Shown: positions 1 to 6,146, numbered from the stretch's first letter. The stretch: 6,479 bases of DNA from Actinomycetota bacterium (GCA_903970355.1 CAJCIF010000431.1:1-6479); one strand, 5' to 3'. Notes: generated by a model from the sequence alone, not told the origin. Translations and numbers: made by a program.

Positions 1-993
1 ATCTTCGCCTGAAAATGCAACCGAAAGAACCTCACCATGAGCTTTTCGACCCATAAGGTAAATGGCTGGATATTTCATGGTTAGCTTCGAACCAAGATTG
101 CCGTCAACCCATTCAACCTTGGCATTTTCATAAGCCATGGCTCGCTTGGTAACGAGGTTATAGACGTTCTTTGACCAGTTTTGAATGGTCGTATAACGAA
201 TATGAGCACCTGGTTGAGCGATAAGTTCAACAACCGCTGAGTGCAATGAATCCGATGAATAAACGGGAGCCGTGCAACCTTCGATGTAGTGTACGAAGCT
301 TCCTGGTTCAGCAATGATGAGGGTACGTTCAAATTGACCCATATTTTCAGCATTGATTCGGAAGTAGGCTTGCAGCGGTATATCCACTTTCACGCCTGGT
401 GGCACCCAAATGAAACTTCCACCTGACCAAACTGCCGAGTTTAGGGCAGAAAACTTGTTGTCGGCAGCCGGAATGACCGTCGCAAAGTACTTGCGGACAA
501 TTTCTTCATGCTCCCGTAAGCCGGTGTCCATATCTGTGAAGATGACACCTTGCTTTTCTAAGTCTTCGCGAATGGAGTGATAAACAACTTCCGATTCGTA
601 TTGAGCTGTGACACCAGCTAAAAATTTGCGTTCCGCTTCTGGAATACCCAGACGGTCGAACGTTTGCTTGATGCCTTCCGGAACATCATCCCAGTCATTT
701 TCTTGTCTTTCAGAGGGCTTGATGTAATAGAAGATATTTTGAAAATCGATTGAATTGAGAAGTTCCGAGTTAGCCCAGGTAGGCATCGGCTTCTTGCGAA
801 AGAGATCGAGGGCACGCAAACGAAACTTGAGCATCCATTCGGGCTCATTTTTCATGGTCGAAATCTTCGTGACGATCTCTTCTGTCAGTCCACGACCTGA
901 TTTGAAGATGTAGTCTTCCTTGTCATGGAAACCATATTTATAGTCGGCACCAATGCCTTGTAAAGCTTGTTCTTGTGCTAATTCAGCAGACAT
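1..993 (-). CDS. sufB: Fe-S cluster assembly scaffold protein SufB (C-terminus missing at window edge)
   Basis: SufB is the cytosolic scaffold of the SUF system. With SufC, and usually SufD, it receives sulfur from a cysteine desulfurase and builds Fe-S clusters for transfer to apoproteins. The minus-strand frame is open for 331 codons from ATG at 993 to the window edge; family members are about 470-480 residues, so roughly 140-150 C-terminal residues are absent. The N-terminal helical part has the SufB-typical NEPEWML (residues 49-55). It is followed by the beta-helix core with [10 protein letters not shown] (192-201), the EGCTAP motif (238-243, equivalent to the region of E. coli SufB Cys254), IQNWS (270-274) and [15 protein letters not shown] (295-309). 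The C-terminal residues that would hold the conserved acceptor cysteine and metal ligands lie outside the window. ATG at 993 is preceded by AGGAGG with 5 nt spacing. The gene is the second in a unit led by sufC. SufD, the main paralogue, is less likely because it lacks this N-terminal region and EGCTAP motif. The identification is firm. Confidence 0.96.
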   Translation of the reverse strand, partial: MSAELAQEQALQGIGADYKYGFHDKEDYIFKSGRGLTEEIVTKISTMKNEPEWMLKFRLRALDLFRKKPMPTWANSELLNSIDFQNIFYYIKPSERQENDWDDVPEGIKQTFDRLGIPEAERKFLAGVTAQYESEVVYHSIREDLEKQGVIFTDMDTGLREHEEIVRKYFATVIPAADNKFSALNSAVWSGGSFIWVPPGVKVDIPLQAYFRINAENMGQFERTLIIAEPGSFVHYIEGCTAPVYSSDSLHSAVVELIAQPGAHIRYTTIQNWSKNVYNLVTKRAMAYENAKVEWVDGNLGSKLTMKYPAIYLMGRKAHGEVLSVAFSGED

Positions 994-998
994 ATTCG

Positions 999-1004
999 CC
1001 TCCT
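999..1004 (-). promoter_or_regulatory. sufB ribosome binding site overlapping the sufC stop codon
   Basis: On the minus strand a perfect AGGAGG sits 5 nt before the sufB ATG at 993. Its first bases are shared with the TAG stop of sufC (1005-1003). Ribosomes finishing sufC are therefore placed on the sufB start signal. This suggests translational coupling and fixes the sufB start. Confidence 0.85.
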
Positions 1005-1776
1005 ACGGCGTGACGCCAACTGGCGCCAGCTCTTGGGTTACCCATTCGTAGCCACGTTCTTCAAGTTCCTTGGCAAGTTCACTGCCGCCGGACTTAACGA
1101 TACGGCCGTCTTCAAAAACATGCACAAAATGCGGCTCGACATAATCCAACAAGCGTTGGTAGTGCGTGATCAACAGGATGCCGTTGTCAGCGGTAGCCAG
1201 AGCGTTCACACCCGCTGCAACCGTCTTGAGTGCATCGATGTCCAAACCAGAATCGGTTTCATCGAGTACAGCCAAAACAGGCTTCAGAAGTGAGAGTTGC
1301 AAAATTTCCAGGCGCTTCTTTTCACCGCCTGAGAATCCTTCATTTACATATCGTGAGAGAAATTCGTCTTTAACACCAAGCTCTTTCATGTGCACTTTGA
1401 GCTCTTGGCGAAATTCCTTGACCGGCACTTCTTTGCCGCGTATCGCTTTCACAGATGCTCTTAGAAAGTTTGATACAGAGACACCAGGAATTGAGACGGG
1501 ATATTGAAAAGCTAGGGCCAATCCCATTTTCGCTCTTTCGTTGGTGGGCAATTCGAGAATATCTTTGCCCTTGAGCAAAACCTTACCGGCAGTGATTTGG
1601 TAGCGCGGGTGCCCCATTAACGCATAAGACAACGTCGATTTGCCGGAACCGTTGCGACCCATAATGGCGTGGATTTCGCCGGCATTTATGGTGAGGTTGA
1701 CACCTTTCAGTATCTCCTTGTCCTCGACCCGAACGTGCAGATCTTCAACGACTAATATGGGTTCCTTGCTGCTCAT
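1003..1776 (-). CDS. sufC: Fe-S cluster assembly ATPase SufC
   Basis: SufC is the soluble ABC-type ATPase of the SUF system. It binds SufB and SufD in the cytosol, and its ATP-driven dimerisation reshapes the scaffold for cluster assembly. The 257-residue product, numbered from ATG at 1776, is full length for the family. It shows a Walker A motif GRNGSGKST (40-48), Q-loop FQYP (90-93, Q91), ABC signature FSGGEKKR (148-155), Walker B with catalytic Glu in [12 protein letters not shown] (168-179, E173) and the H-switch in ITHY (H205). EKKR after the signature and DETDSGLD are typical of SufC rather than of transporter ATPases, and no membrane partner is nearby. An in-frame TTG lies directly before the ATG. 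ATG is preferred because an AAGG Shine-Dalgarno (1789-1786) sits 9 nt upstream, although the TTG at 6 nt cannot be excluded. Walker A has Arg where many SufC proteins have Pro (GPNGSGKST), a tolerated position. The gene leads the minus-strand suf unit and is divergent from sufR. It ends in TAG, 9 nt before sufB. Confidence 0.96.
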   Translation of the reverse strand: MSSKEPILVVEDLHVRVEDKEILKGVNLTINAGEIHAIMGRNGSGKSTLSYALMGHPRYQITAGKVLLKGKDILELPTNERAKMGLALAFQYPVSIPGVSVSNFLRASVKAIRGKEVPVKEFRQELKVHMKELGVKDEFLSRYVNEGFSGGEKKRLEILQLSLLKPVLAVLDETDSGLDIDALKTVAAGVNALATADNGILLITHYQRLLDYVEPHFVHVFEDGRIVKSGGSELAKELEERGYEWVTQELAPVGVTP

Positions 1777-1882
1777 CAAAACTTACCTTGTTCCGGGCCA
1801 ATGCTCTAAAAATCTGAGTACAAGCCCGCTAAGACTACCTGGGCAGGCCAACCAGGAGATCTTCATTAGAAACAACCAACAA

Positions 1883-1910
1883 TTGACCTGGTGGCTTTTA
1901 CAGATAAAAT
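1883..1910 (+). promoter_or_regulatory. Predicted sigma-70 promoter of sufR
   Basis: TTGACC (1883-1888, 4 of 6 to the -35 consensus) is separated by 16 nt from TAAAAT (1905-1910, 5 of 6 to TATAAT) on the plus strand. Transcription would begin near 1917, leaving a leader of about 135 nt before the sufR ATG. That leader includes the inverted repeats at 1983-2031. The prediction rests on hexamers and spacing only. Confidence 0.5.
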
Positions 1911-1982
1911 AGTATCAAAAATACACCTTCAGGCCCTATAGATTAATGATCCTTTTGAAAATAAGGTTCAGTTTGTTAACAG

Positions 1983-2013
1983 AAAGGGGGTATTTTTAAA
2001 GTGGAGCCCCTTT
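1983..2013. repeat. Inverted repeat in the sufR leader, possible operator or leader hairpin
   Basis: AAAGGGG (1983-1989) and CCCCTTT (2007-2013) form a perfect 7-bp inverted repeat around a 17-nt A/T-rich centre. It lies downstream of the predicted sufR promoter and about 40 nt before the start codon. It could be a dyad bound by SufR or another regulator, or an RNA hairpin in the leader. The 3' side is followed by TAGCGG rather than a T-run, so it is not a classic terminator. Confidence 0.4.
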
Positions 2014-2016
2014 AGC

Positions 2017-2031
2017 GGTTGTTCATCAACC
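2017..2031. repeat. GGTTG-N5-CAACC inverted repeat, candidate SufR operator
   Basis: Perfect 5-bp arms GGTTG (2017-2021) and CAACC (2027-2031) flank TTCAT, ending 20 nt before the sufR ATG. The half-site words GTTG and CAAC are those of the cyanobacterial SufR box, but their order is inverted relative to CAAC-N6-GTTG and the spacer is 5. A role as operator is therefore only a guess. A 5-bp dyad can also arise by chance. Confidence 0.3.
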
Positions 2032-2051
2032 TGCTTATCAGGGTGTTTGCA

Positions 2052-2702
2052 ATGATTACATCGAAACTGACTCATATTCCAGAGAAAACGCAAGAAGCGC
2101 TGCTCTTGCATTTGAAGCAAAACGGCGAAATGACTGTAGCCGAACTCTGCCAGGTGCTTGGTATTACTGCCATGGCCGTGCGCAGACACCTGGGACCGCT
2201 TCAACAAGAAGGATTGGTTGAGTCGAAAATCGTCAAGCAGTCACGTGGGCGCCCAAACTATCACTACATGCTGACCGACAAAGCGAAGAAGTCTTTGTTT
2301 CCATCCGGTTTCCAAAATCTGGCCTCCGACTTTTTGGACATCGTCAAACAAGAACACGGTCACAAGGGTGTAATGGAATTTCTCAGCCAGCGCAATAATC
2401 GAGTGGCAGAGCGCTTCAAAGCTCGTATGGTCGACAAAAATTTAGCGGAAAGAGTGGCTGAAGTCGCCAAGATTTTTTCGGATGATGGCTACATGACAGA
2501 ATGGGAAGAGCTCGCCGACGGCAATTTCATCATATACCAGCGCAACTGCGCACTGCATGAACTCGCCAATCAATATCGCCAAATTTGCGTTCTTGAACCA
2601 CGCTTAATCGAACAGCTGCTCGGTGCCAAAGTAACGCGCCAGCAGTATATTCTCAAGAATGATCCAGTATGCGGCTATCTGATACGGCCGTTAGAGCCGT
2701 AG
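2052..2702 (+). CDS. sufR: SufR-type Fe-S sensing transcriptional repressor (winged helix)
   Basis: This is a cytosolic DNA-binding regulator, probably the repressor of the divergent sufC-sufB genes and of itself. The 216-residue product has an N-terminal winged-helix domain (about 10-80). It includes the helix-turn-helix MTVAELCQVLGITAMAVRRHL (27-47) and a wing with SRGRPNYHYMLT (64-75), a pattern typical of the SufR/DeoR-like group. The helical middle (85-140) probably dimerises. The C-terminal domain carries three cysteines spaced CX12CX27C (C166, C179, C207), ending in CGYLI. Known SufR proteins bind a redox-sensitive Fe-S cluster through cysteines in this region and release DNA when it is lost. 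Another cysteine, C33, lies in the HTH. The fourth cysteine recalled for cyanobacterial SufR (CX12CX13CX14C) is missing. The frame is open to TTG 2019 and GTG 2043, but ATG 2052 has AGGG (2040-2043) at 8 nt and gives the usual SufR length. The gene stops at TAG and converges with the pyruvate kinase gene. A related Fe-S regulator with other targets is possible, but the position argues for SufR. Confidence 0.85.
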   Translation: MITSKLTHIPEKTQEALLLHLKQNGEMTVAELCQVLGITAMAVRRHLGPLQQEGLVESKIVKQSRGRPNYHYMLTDKAKKSLFPSGFQNLASDFLDIVKQEHGHKGVMEFLSQRNNRVAERFKARMVDKNLAERVAEVAKIFSDDGYMTEWEELADGNFIIYQRNCALHELANQYRQICVLEPRLIEQLLGAKVTRQQYILKNDPVCGYLIRPLEP

Positions 2703-2715
2703 TTGAGATGGCACC

Positions 2716-2726
2716 ATTTTTAGTGG
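2716..2726. repeat. 11-mer shared with the 6015-6287 intergenic region
   Basis: ATTTTTAGTGG at 2716-2726 is the exact reverse complement of CCACTAAAAAT at 6103-6113. Both copies lie in intergenic DNA close to G/C-rich inverted repeats. This may be a remnant of one dispersed repeat family, though an 11-mer match could be chance. Confidence 0.3.
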
Positions 2727-2733
2727 CAGAGGT

Positions 2734-2754
2734 GGGCATGGCAGTGCCATGCCC
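2734..2754. repeat. Perfect 10+1+10 palindrome between convergent sufR and pyk
   Basis: GGGCATGGCA (2734-2743) and TGCCATGCCC (2745-2754) are perfect reverse complements around a single G. As RNA this folds into a 9-bp G/C-rich stem with an AGT or ACT triloop on either strand. It sits between the stop codons of two convergent genes, where a bidirectional terminator would be expected, but no T-run follows on either strand. The right side reads GCCCCTAC, a signature (GTAGGGGC on the other strand) that I associate with dispersed REP-like intergenic palindromes in many bacterial genomes. It is best called a REP-like or 3'-end stabilising hairpin, possibly contributing to termination. Confidence 0.6.
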
Positions 2755-2763
2755 CTACGTTAG

Positions 2764-4212
2764 CTAAATTCCTTTGCGCTCGTAGGCGGAGGATTTACGG
2801 GCGGCAATGGTTGAGAGTTTGACGAAGTTGGCAGGGCCGCGGGCTGCGATCGGCAGTCCACCGGTGATTACAACGTTGTCTTTCGGAGCAACAAGATTGC
2901 GCTTGAGGAGAGTTTCTTCCACCATTGCTAGTGTCGATTCCGAATCGCTTACTTCTGTAAGCATGACGGGAACCGTACCCCAGAGAAGTGAGAGTTGTCT
3001 GTAAACGTGCTCTTGTTGTGTAAGCGCGATGATTTCATTCGGCGGACGGAACTGCGAAATCAGTCGGGCTGTTGAGCCTGTCTTAGTGAAAGCAGCTACA
3101 ACTTTGGCTTTCATATCAACAGCCATGGCGCAGGCGGCGTGCGCGATAGCGTGAGCTGAAGTCGGCATGTCGTGATTGTGCAGTTTTGAGTAGTCCAGAC
3201 TGGCTTCGGCCTGGTAGGCGATGCGATCCATCATACGGACTGCTTCAACTGGATAAGCACCGGTTGCTGTTTCTTCCGAAAGCATTACTGCATCTGTGCC
3301 ATCGTAAATAGCATTGGCGACATCAGATGCTTCTGCGCGTGTTGGACGAGGATGGTCCACCATTGAATCAAGCATTTGGGTAGCGGTGATGACCGGCTTA
3401 CCGATCGCGTTGCATGACTTGGTGATCAGCTTTTGAATGGGTGGTACTTTCTCAGGCGGCAATTCCACACCGAGATCGCCGCGAGCAATCATGACGCCGT
3501 CAGTGACTTCGAGAATCTCATGCAGGTGATCGATTGCTTCCGGCTTTTCCAGTTTGGCAATGATGAGAACCGGCGGCCAATGATCGCCAATTAGATCGCG
3601 CAATTCAATAATGTCTTTGGCATCACGTACAAAAGAGAGGGCAACAAAGTCCACTTCTTGTTTCAGTCCAAAAATTAGATCGGCTTTGTCCTTTTCGGTA
3701 AGGGCTGGAATCGACAGCCGAACTCCGGGTACGTTAATGCCTTGATGGTTTTTCAGAATGCCGCCGTTGACGATTTCGCATACCACATCCGTTTCGGTGG
3801 TGTTGAGCACTTTTAGTTCAATCAAGCCGTCATCTAGCAAAATGGTGTCGCCCGTATTCACTTCCTTAGAAAGCGGAGGGTAACTGGTGGCAACAATCTC
3901 ATCACTACCTTCTATATCGCGGCTTGTTAGCGTGAAGGTTCTGCCGGTGTGAAGTTCTACCATTCCGGTCGCTGTTTTTTTCGTGCGCAGTTTCGGACCG
4001 GATAAGTCGAACAGTATGCCGACAGATTGATCTAAACGTTTGCTGATTTCTCTAATATTGGCGACGGTCTTTTCTATAAATGGAAAGTCTGCGTGTGAGC
4101 AATTTATGCGCGCTACATCCATTCCTGCCTTGACAAGCTGTTCAAGTACGGCAGGGTTCTGGCTTGATGGTCCGATCGTAGCGATGATCTTCGTGCGGGT
4201 ATTCGTAGTCAT
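2764..4212 (-). CDS. pyk: Pyruvate kinase (PykA-like, predicted K+-independent)
   Basis: This enzyme converts phosphoenolpyruvate and ADP to pyruvate and ATP, the last step of glycolysis, in the cytosol. The 482-residue product is full length, with A, B and C domains and no C-terminal PEP-utiliser extension. The TIM barrel starts with KIIATIGPSS (8-17). Active-site elements follow: RINCSH (35-40; R35, N37, S39), DLSGPKLR (69-76), the B domain (about 75-165), IIAKLEKPEAI (216-226; K219, E221), MIARGDLGVELP (240-251), TATQMLDSM (275-283; T277) and PTRAEASDVANAIYDGTDAVMLSEET (289-314). The C domain contains FTKTGSTARLISQFRPP. Lys74 occupies the position of rabbit muscle Glu117, with Leu70 nearby; Lys there marks K+-independent enzymes such as E. 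coli PykA. Two further departures are Cys38 (often Phe or Met) and Glu312 in MLSEETA, where most enzymes have Gly or Ala. ATG at 4212 has GGAG 5 nt upstream. The branching enzyme gene lies 164 nt upstream on the same strand; no strong promoter for pyk is visible in that gap. The gene ends in TAG. Confidence 0.97.
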   Translation of the reverse strand: MTTNTRTKIIATIGPSSQNPAVLEQLVKAGMDVARINCSHADFPFIEKTVANIREISKRLDQSVGILFDLSGPKLRTKKTATGMVELHTGRTFTLTSRDIEGSDEIVATSYPPLSKEVNTGDTILLDDGLIELKVLNTTETDVVCEIVNGGILKNHQGINVPGVRLSIPALTEKDKADLIFGLKQEVDFVALSFVRDAKDIIELRDLIGDHWPPVLIIAKLEKPEAIDHLHEILEVTDGVMIARGDLGVELPPEKVPPIQKLITKSCNAIGKPVITATQMLDSMVDHPRPTRAEASDVANAIYDGTDAVMLSEETATGAYPVEAVRMMDRIAYQAEASLDYSKLHNHDMPTSAHAIAHAACAMAVDMKAKVVAAFTKTGSTARLISQFRPPNEIIALTQQEHVYRQLSLLWGTVPVMLTEVSDSESTLAMVEETLLKRNLVAPKDNVVITGGLPIAARGPANFVKLSTIAARKSSAYERKGI

Positions 4213-4376
4213 TTGTGCTCCAAAATAAGCCTTTGCATTATTTCAAAGTGCCAAAAAAGATATGGTGATTCCGAACTTATGCAAAGAAAAGCTTTGTTAA
4301 AACCAGGGGACGGCAGCATCTGCAGCACCATATTCGCACCGCGAGAAATCCGGTACTAGCCTGTACTAGAGCTGTA
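4213..4376. other. Gap between the branching enzyme and pyk genes
   Basis: No gene is seen in these 164 nt. The only minus-strand promoter candidate for pyk is poor: TTGCAT, 16 nt, then TATCTT (3 and 4 of 6 matches), with its -10 element just left of position 4263. A short CAAAG-N5-CTTTG dyad lies near 4283-4297 but lacks the G/C stem and T-run of a terminator. The gap fits either read-through from the branching enzyme gene or a weak own promoter. Confidence 0.4.
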
Positions 4377-4380
4377 CTAG
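4353..4380. repeat. Three GTACTAG copies spaced 10 and 11 bp
   Basis: GTACTAG occurs at 4353-4359, 4363-4369 and 4374-4380, start to start 10 and 11 bp apart, close to one DNA helical turn. The last copy contains the reverse complement of the branching enzyme stop codon (TAG at 4379-4377). The heptamer is built from the two self-complementary words GTAC and CTAG, and CTAG is usually scarce in bacterial genomes. It may be a small tandem duplication or a phased protein-binding site upstream of pyk. Confidence 0.6.
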
Positions 4381-6014
4381 ACGAGGTTGAACAAATGCGG
4401 CGATGCTTCCGGGAAACAATTGTCGATCGATTCGATATGTGAGACTTTCGATTCCTCAACGGTGCCGGATTGGATCATCTCAACGAGACTCTTAAATCGA
4501 TCTTTGTGTTCATTGAAGCGCGTCACTGCATAGTCTTTTGCCTGGCCGGTAGTGACAAGGAATGGCCAGTCACTTGACTCTAAAAGGAATAGTTCGCGCG
4601 AAGCCTGGTTGAGTGCTCGCTTCGTCACAGCATCTACATTGTTGGGCCGGTATGTTTGCGCAAGACTTTGCATTGTCTGCTCGGCTTCGTTGATGACTGG
4701 CCACATCCATTCTGTTTGGTTGTTCAACCAAACTTGCCAGTGGCCACCTGAACCCCAAGAGGATTCCGGCAGTTCGATCGCTAGCTTAGGCGGATTCAAT
4801 TCCAGATATTCACTTGCAGTGCGCATGGTGACTGCTGTGTATTGCCGCATTTTGCGAATAACTTGTTTAATCCAAGTTACTCCTTCAAACCACCAGTGAC
4901 CAAACAGTTCTGTATCGAAGCTCACCATAACCATGCCTGGGGAGCCAGTCTTCTTCAAATGATCGGTGAGACACTGCTGTATGAATCCCACATAGTGATC
5001 GGAATTTTCGTTGATGCGATGGAGTGCTGATTCCGGATTATAGAGTTGCTTATCACCGAGATCGGTGCGCTTGGAAGTCAGTTTCCAATAGTGCAGACCG
5101 GAGACATCGTCCTTTTTGTGAAACTCTCGATAGTTGCCATCACCAGGATAACCATGGTCTGCAGACCAAACCTGATAGCCGGCTTCTTCATGACGACCTA
5201 GAACAGCAACGGGGTATTCTTTGAGCCAGTAAGCTTCGAAAGTATCAAGCCCGGTGGGTGGTTTCGGTGGGACAGGAATGTACTCAATTGAACCGTATGG
5301 TCCGAATACACGCCGCACCTCGGCAGTTTGTCCGCCCTTGATAACAAAAGATTCAGTGAAAAAATACTTGATGCCGACATCATAGAGCCATTTCTCAATG
5401 CCCGGTCTGTCTTTGCTGCCCGGTCTATATGCGCATTCCGGCAACCAGAATCCCTTGGGATCTCTTCCGAAGTGCCTCTTGTAGCTCTCTACTCCCATTT
5501 TGTATTGGGCGAGGATGGAACTGTCCGTTTGCAAGAGTGGTGAGAAACAGTGTGTTGCAGCCGAGGTAGTTATCTCAATTGCGCCAAGGTCTTGATACTT
5601 TCTAAAGCCACCAATCAGATCGCGATTCCAGCGCTCGTGATAATCCTTTTGGATTTGGGTGAACCAGTTTGAATAGAAACGGGCAAGGTGCAAGAAGTCC
5701 GGATTTGGACTTTCTCCCCGCGTCGAAAAACGCTTTTCGTCCTTTTTGGCTGCTTCCACACGAAGTGAAATGTACTTATCAAATCCTTCATTCAAATGAG
5801 GATCTGCCAATTGCTCAGCCAGGATCGGAGTGATACCAATAGTTAGTTTGGCCGCTATGCCTTCATCCCACAGGTCCGCCACAGCGTTAAGGATGGGAAT
5901 GTAGGACTCTGCCATACATTCAAAAACGCTTTCCTCTCCGAAGGGCCACATCCCTGCCTTCCTGTAAAAGGGTAGATGGCTATGGAGCATGAAAACAAAG
6001 GAACCAACACTCAC
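4377..6014 (-). CDS. GH57 1,4-alpha-glucan branching enzyme
   Basis: The protein transfers a cut alpha-1,4-glucan chain to an alpha-1,6 position, making branches in glycogen-like storage glucan in the cytosol. It belongs to glycoside hydrolase family 57 and is unrelated to GH13 GlgB. All five GH57 regions are visible, numbered from GTG at 6014: HSHLPF (11-16) followed by MWPFGEE (22-28); ATHCFSPLL (153-161); FWLPECAY (189-196) with nucleophile E193; VSFDTELFGHWWFEG (364-378) with acid/base D367; and SSWGSGGHW (418-426). The C-terminal helical domain carries SDWPFL (481-486) and the usual GQAKDYA stretch. PECAYR and WGSGGH are hallmarks of branching enzymes rather than GH57 amylases. The length of 545 residues matches the family (about 520-550), with no fused domain and no signal peptide. 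GTG at 6014 is chosen because GAGGG (6026-6022) stands 7 nt away. A TTG at 6020 is only 1 nt from that site, and the first ATG lies inside the first catalytic region. It is probably the first gene of a unit that may run into pyk. The gene ends in TAG. Confidence 0.93.
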   Translation of the reverse strand: MSVGSFVFMLHSHLPFYRKAGMWPFGEESVFECMAESYIPILNAVADLWDEGIAAKLTIGITPILAEQLADPHLNEGFDKYISLRVEAAKKDEKRFSTRGESPNPDFLHLARFYSNWFTQIQKDYHERWNRDLIGGFRKYQDLGAIEITTSAATHCFSPLLQTDSSILAQYKMGVESYKRHFGRDPKGFWLPECAYRPGSKDRPGIEKWLYDVGIKYFFTESFVIKGGQTAEVRRVFGPYGSIEYIPVPPKPPTGLDTFEAYWLKEYPVAVLGRHEEAGYQVWSADHGYPGDGNYREFHKKDDVSGLHYWKLTSKRTDLGDKQLYNPESALHRINENSDHYVGFIQQCLTDHLKKTGSPGMVMVSFDTELFGHWWFEGVTWIKQVIRKMRQYTAVTMRTASEYLELNPPKLAIELPESSWGSGGHWQVWLNNQTEWMWPVINEAEQTMQSLAQTYRPNNVDAVTKRALNQASRELFLLESSDWPFLVTTGQAKDYAVTRFNEHKDRFKSLVEMIQSGTVEESKVSHIESIDNCFPEASPHLFNLV

Positions 6015-6100
6015 TAACAAACCCTCGAAAATCCGGGCGCTTGAAACACAAAGTTACCAACCGTGTGCTCAAAAGGCACCGTTGATTCTTATTGGGACAT

Positions 6101-6130
6101 CACCACTAAAAATACAGGCATGCGGTGGTG
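6101..6130. repeat. CACCAC / GTGGTG inverted repeat containing the shared 11-mer
   Basis: The arms CACCAC (6101-6106) and GTGGTG (6125-6130) flank an 18-nt centre. CCACTAAAAAT (6103-6113) begins inside the left arm and matches, inverted, 2716-2726. The element lies between the candidate promoter and the start of the branching enzyme gene, so on that transcript it would be a leader hairpin. Confidence 0.35.
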
Positions 6131-6146
6131 CTGCCAGCAGGCAACG

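Larger units (their letters stand above)
1777..2051. promoter_or_regulatory. Divergent sufC / sufR control region (no gene)
   Basis: This 275-nt gap separates the divergent sufC and sufR starts and should carry the promoters of both. It holds a good plus-strand promoter (1883-1910), a 7-bp inverted repeat (1983-2013), a 5-bp inverted repeat GGTTG-N5-CAACC (2017-2031) and a weaker CCTGG-N9-CCAGG repeat (1838-1842 / 1852-1856). An 8-bp palindrome TGTTAACA lies at 1974-1981. I could not settle on a convincing minus-strand promoter for sufC: TTGATA-like and TATAGG-like hexamers occur, but not at proper spacing. The CAAC-N6-GTTG operator known for cyanobacterial SufR was sought and is absent. Confidence 0.65.

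Noticed and set aside
81..848. Two other minus-strand open frames inside sufB
   Set aside because: They are out of frame with the continuous 331-codon SufB frame that has family motifs throughout.
1838..1856. CCTGG-N9-CCAGG as a regulator site
   Set aside because: The arms are only 5 bp, do not extend, and match no known SufR site. It is kept as a note in the control region only.
1033..1912. Plus-strand open frames opposite sufC
   Set aside because: They lie antisense to a clear SufC with all ABC motifs, show no recognisable domain, and have no supporting ribosome binding sites.
2019..2051. TTG start for sufR at 2019
   Set aside because: ATG 2052 has AGGG at 8 nt and gives the usual SufR length. 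TTG 2019 lies inside the GGTTG dyad and has only a distant GGAG.
1777..2051. Canonical cyanobacterial SufR box CAAC-N6-GTTG
   Set aside because: Every CAAC in the region was checked, and none has GTTG at the required distance.
1968..2207. Minus-strand 79-codon frame across the sufR start
   Set aside because: It overlaps the sufR HTH coding sequence and the leader, has no family resemblance and is best explained as a shadow.
4281..4298. CAAAG-N5-CTTTG dyad as a terminator after the branching enzyme gene
   Set aside because: The stem is only 5 bp and A/T-rich, with no T-run on the minus strand after it.
4353..4380. GTACTAG copies as a CRISPR-like array
   Set aside because: The repeats are 7 bp and the spacers 3-4 bp, far too small, and no cas gene is present.
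4277..5543. Other small frames on both strands within the branching enzyme gene
   Set aside because: They overlap a full-length GH57 protein with all five conserved regions and have no independent support.
6015..6020. TTG start for the branching enzyme at 6020
   Set aside because: The Shine-Dalgarno GAGGG is only 1 nt away from it, while GTG 6014 has proper 7-nt spacing.
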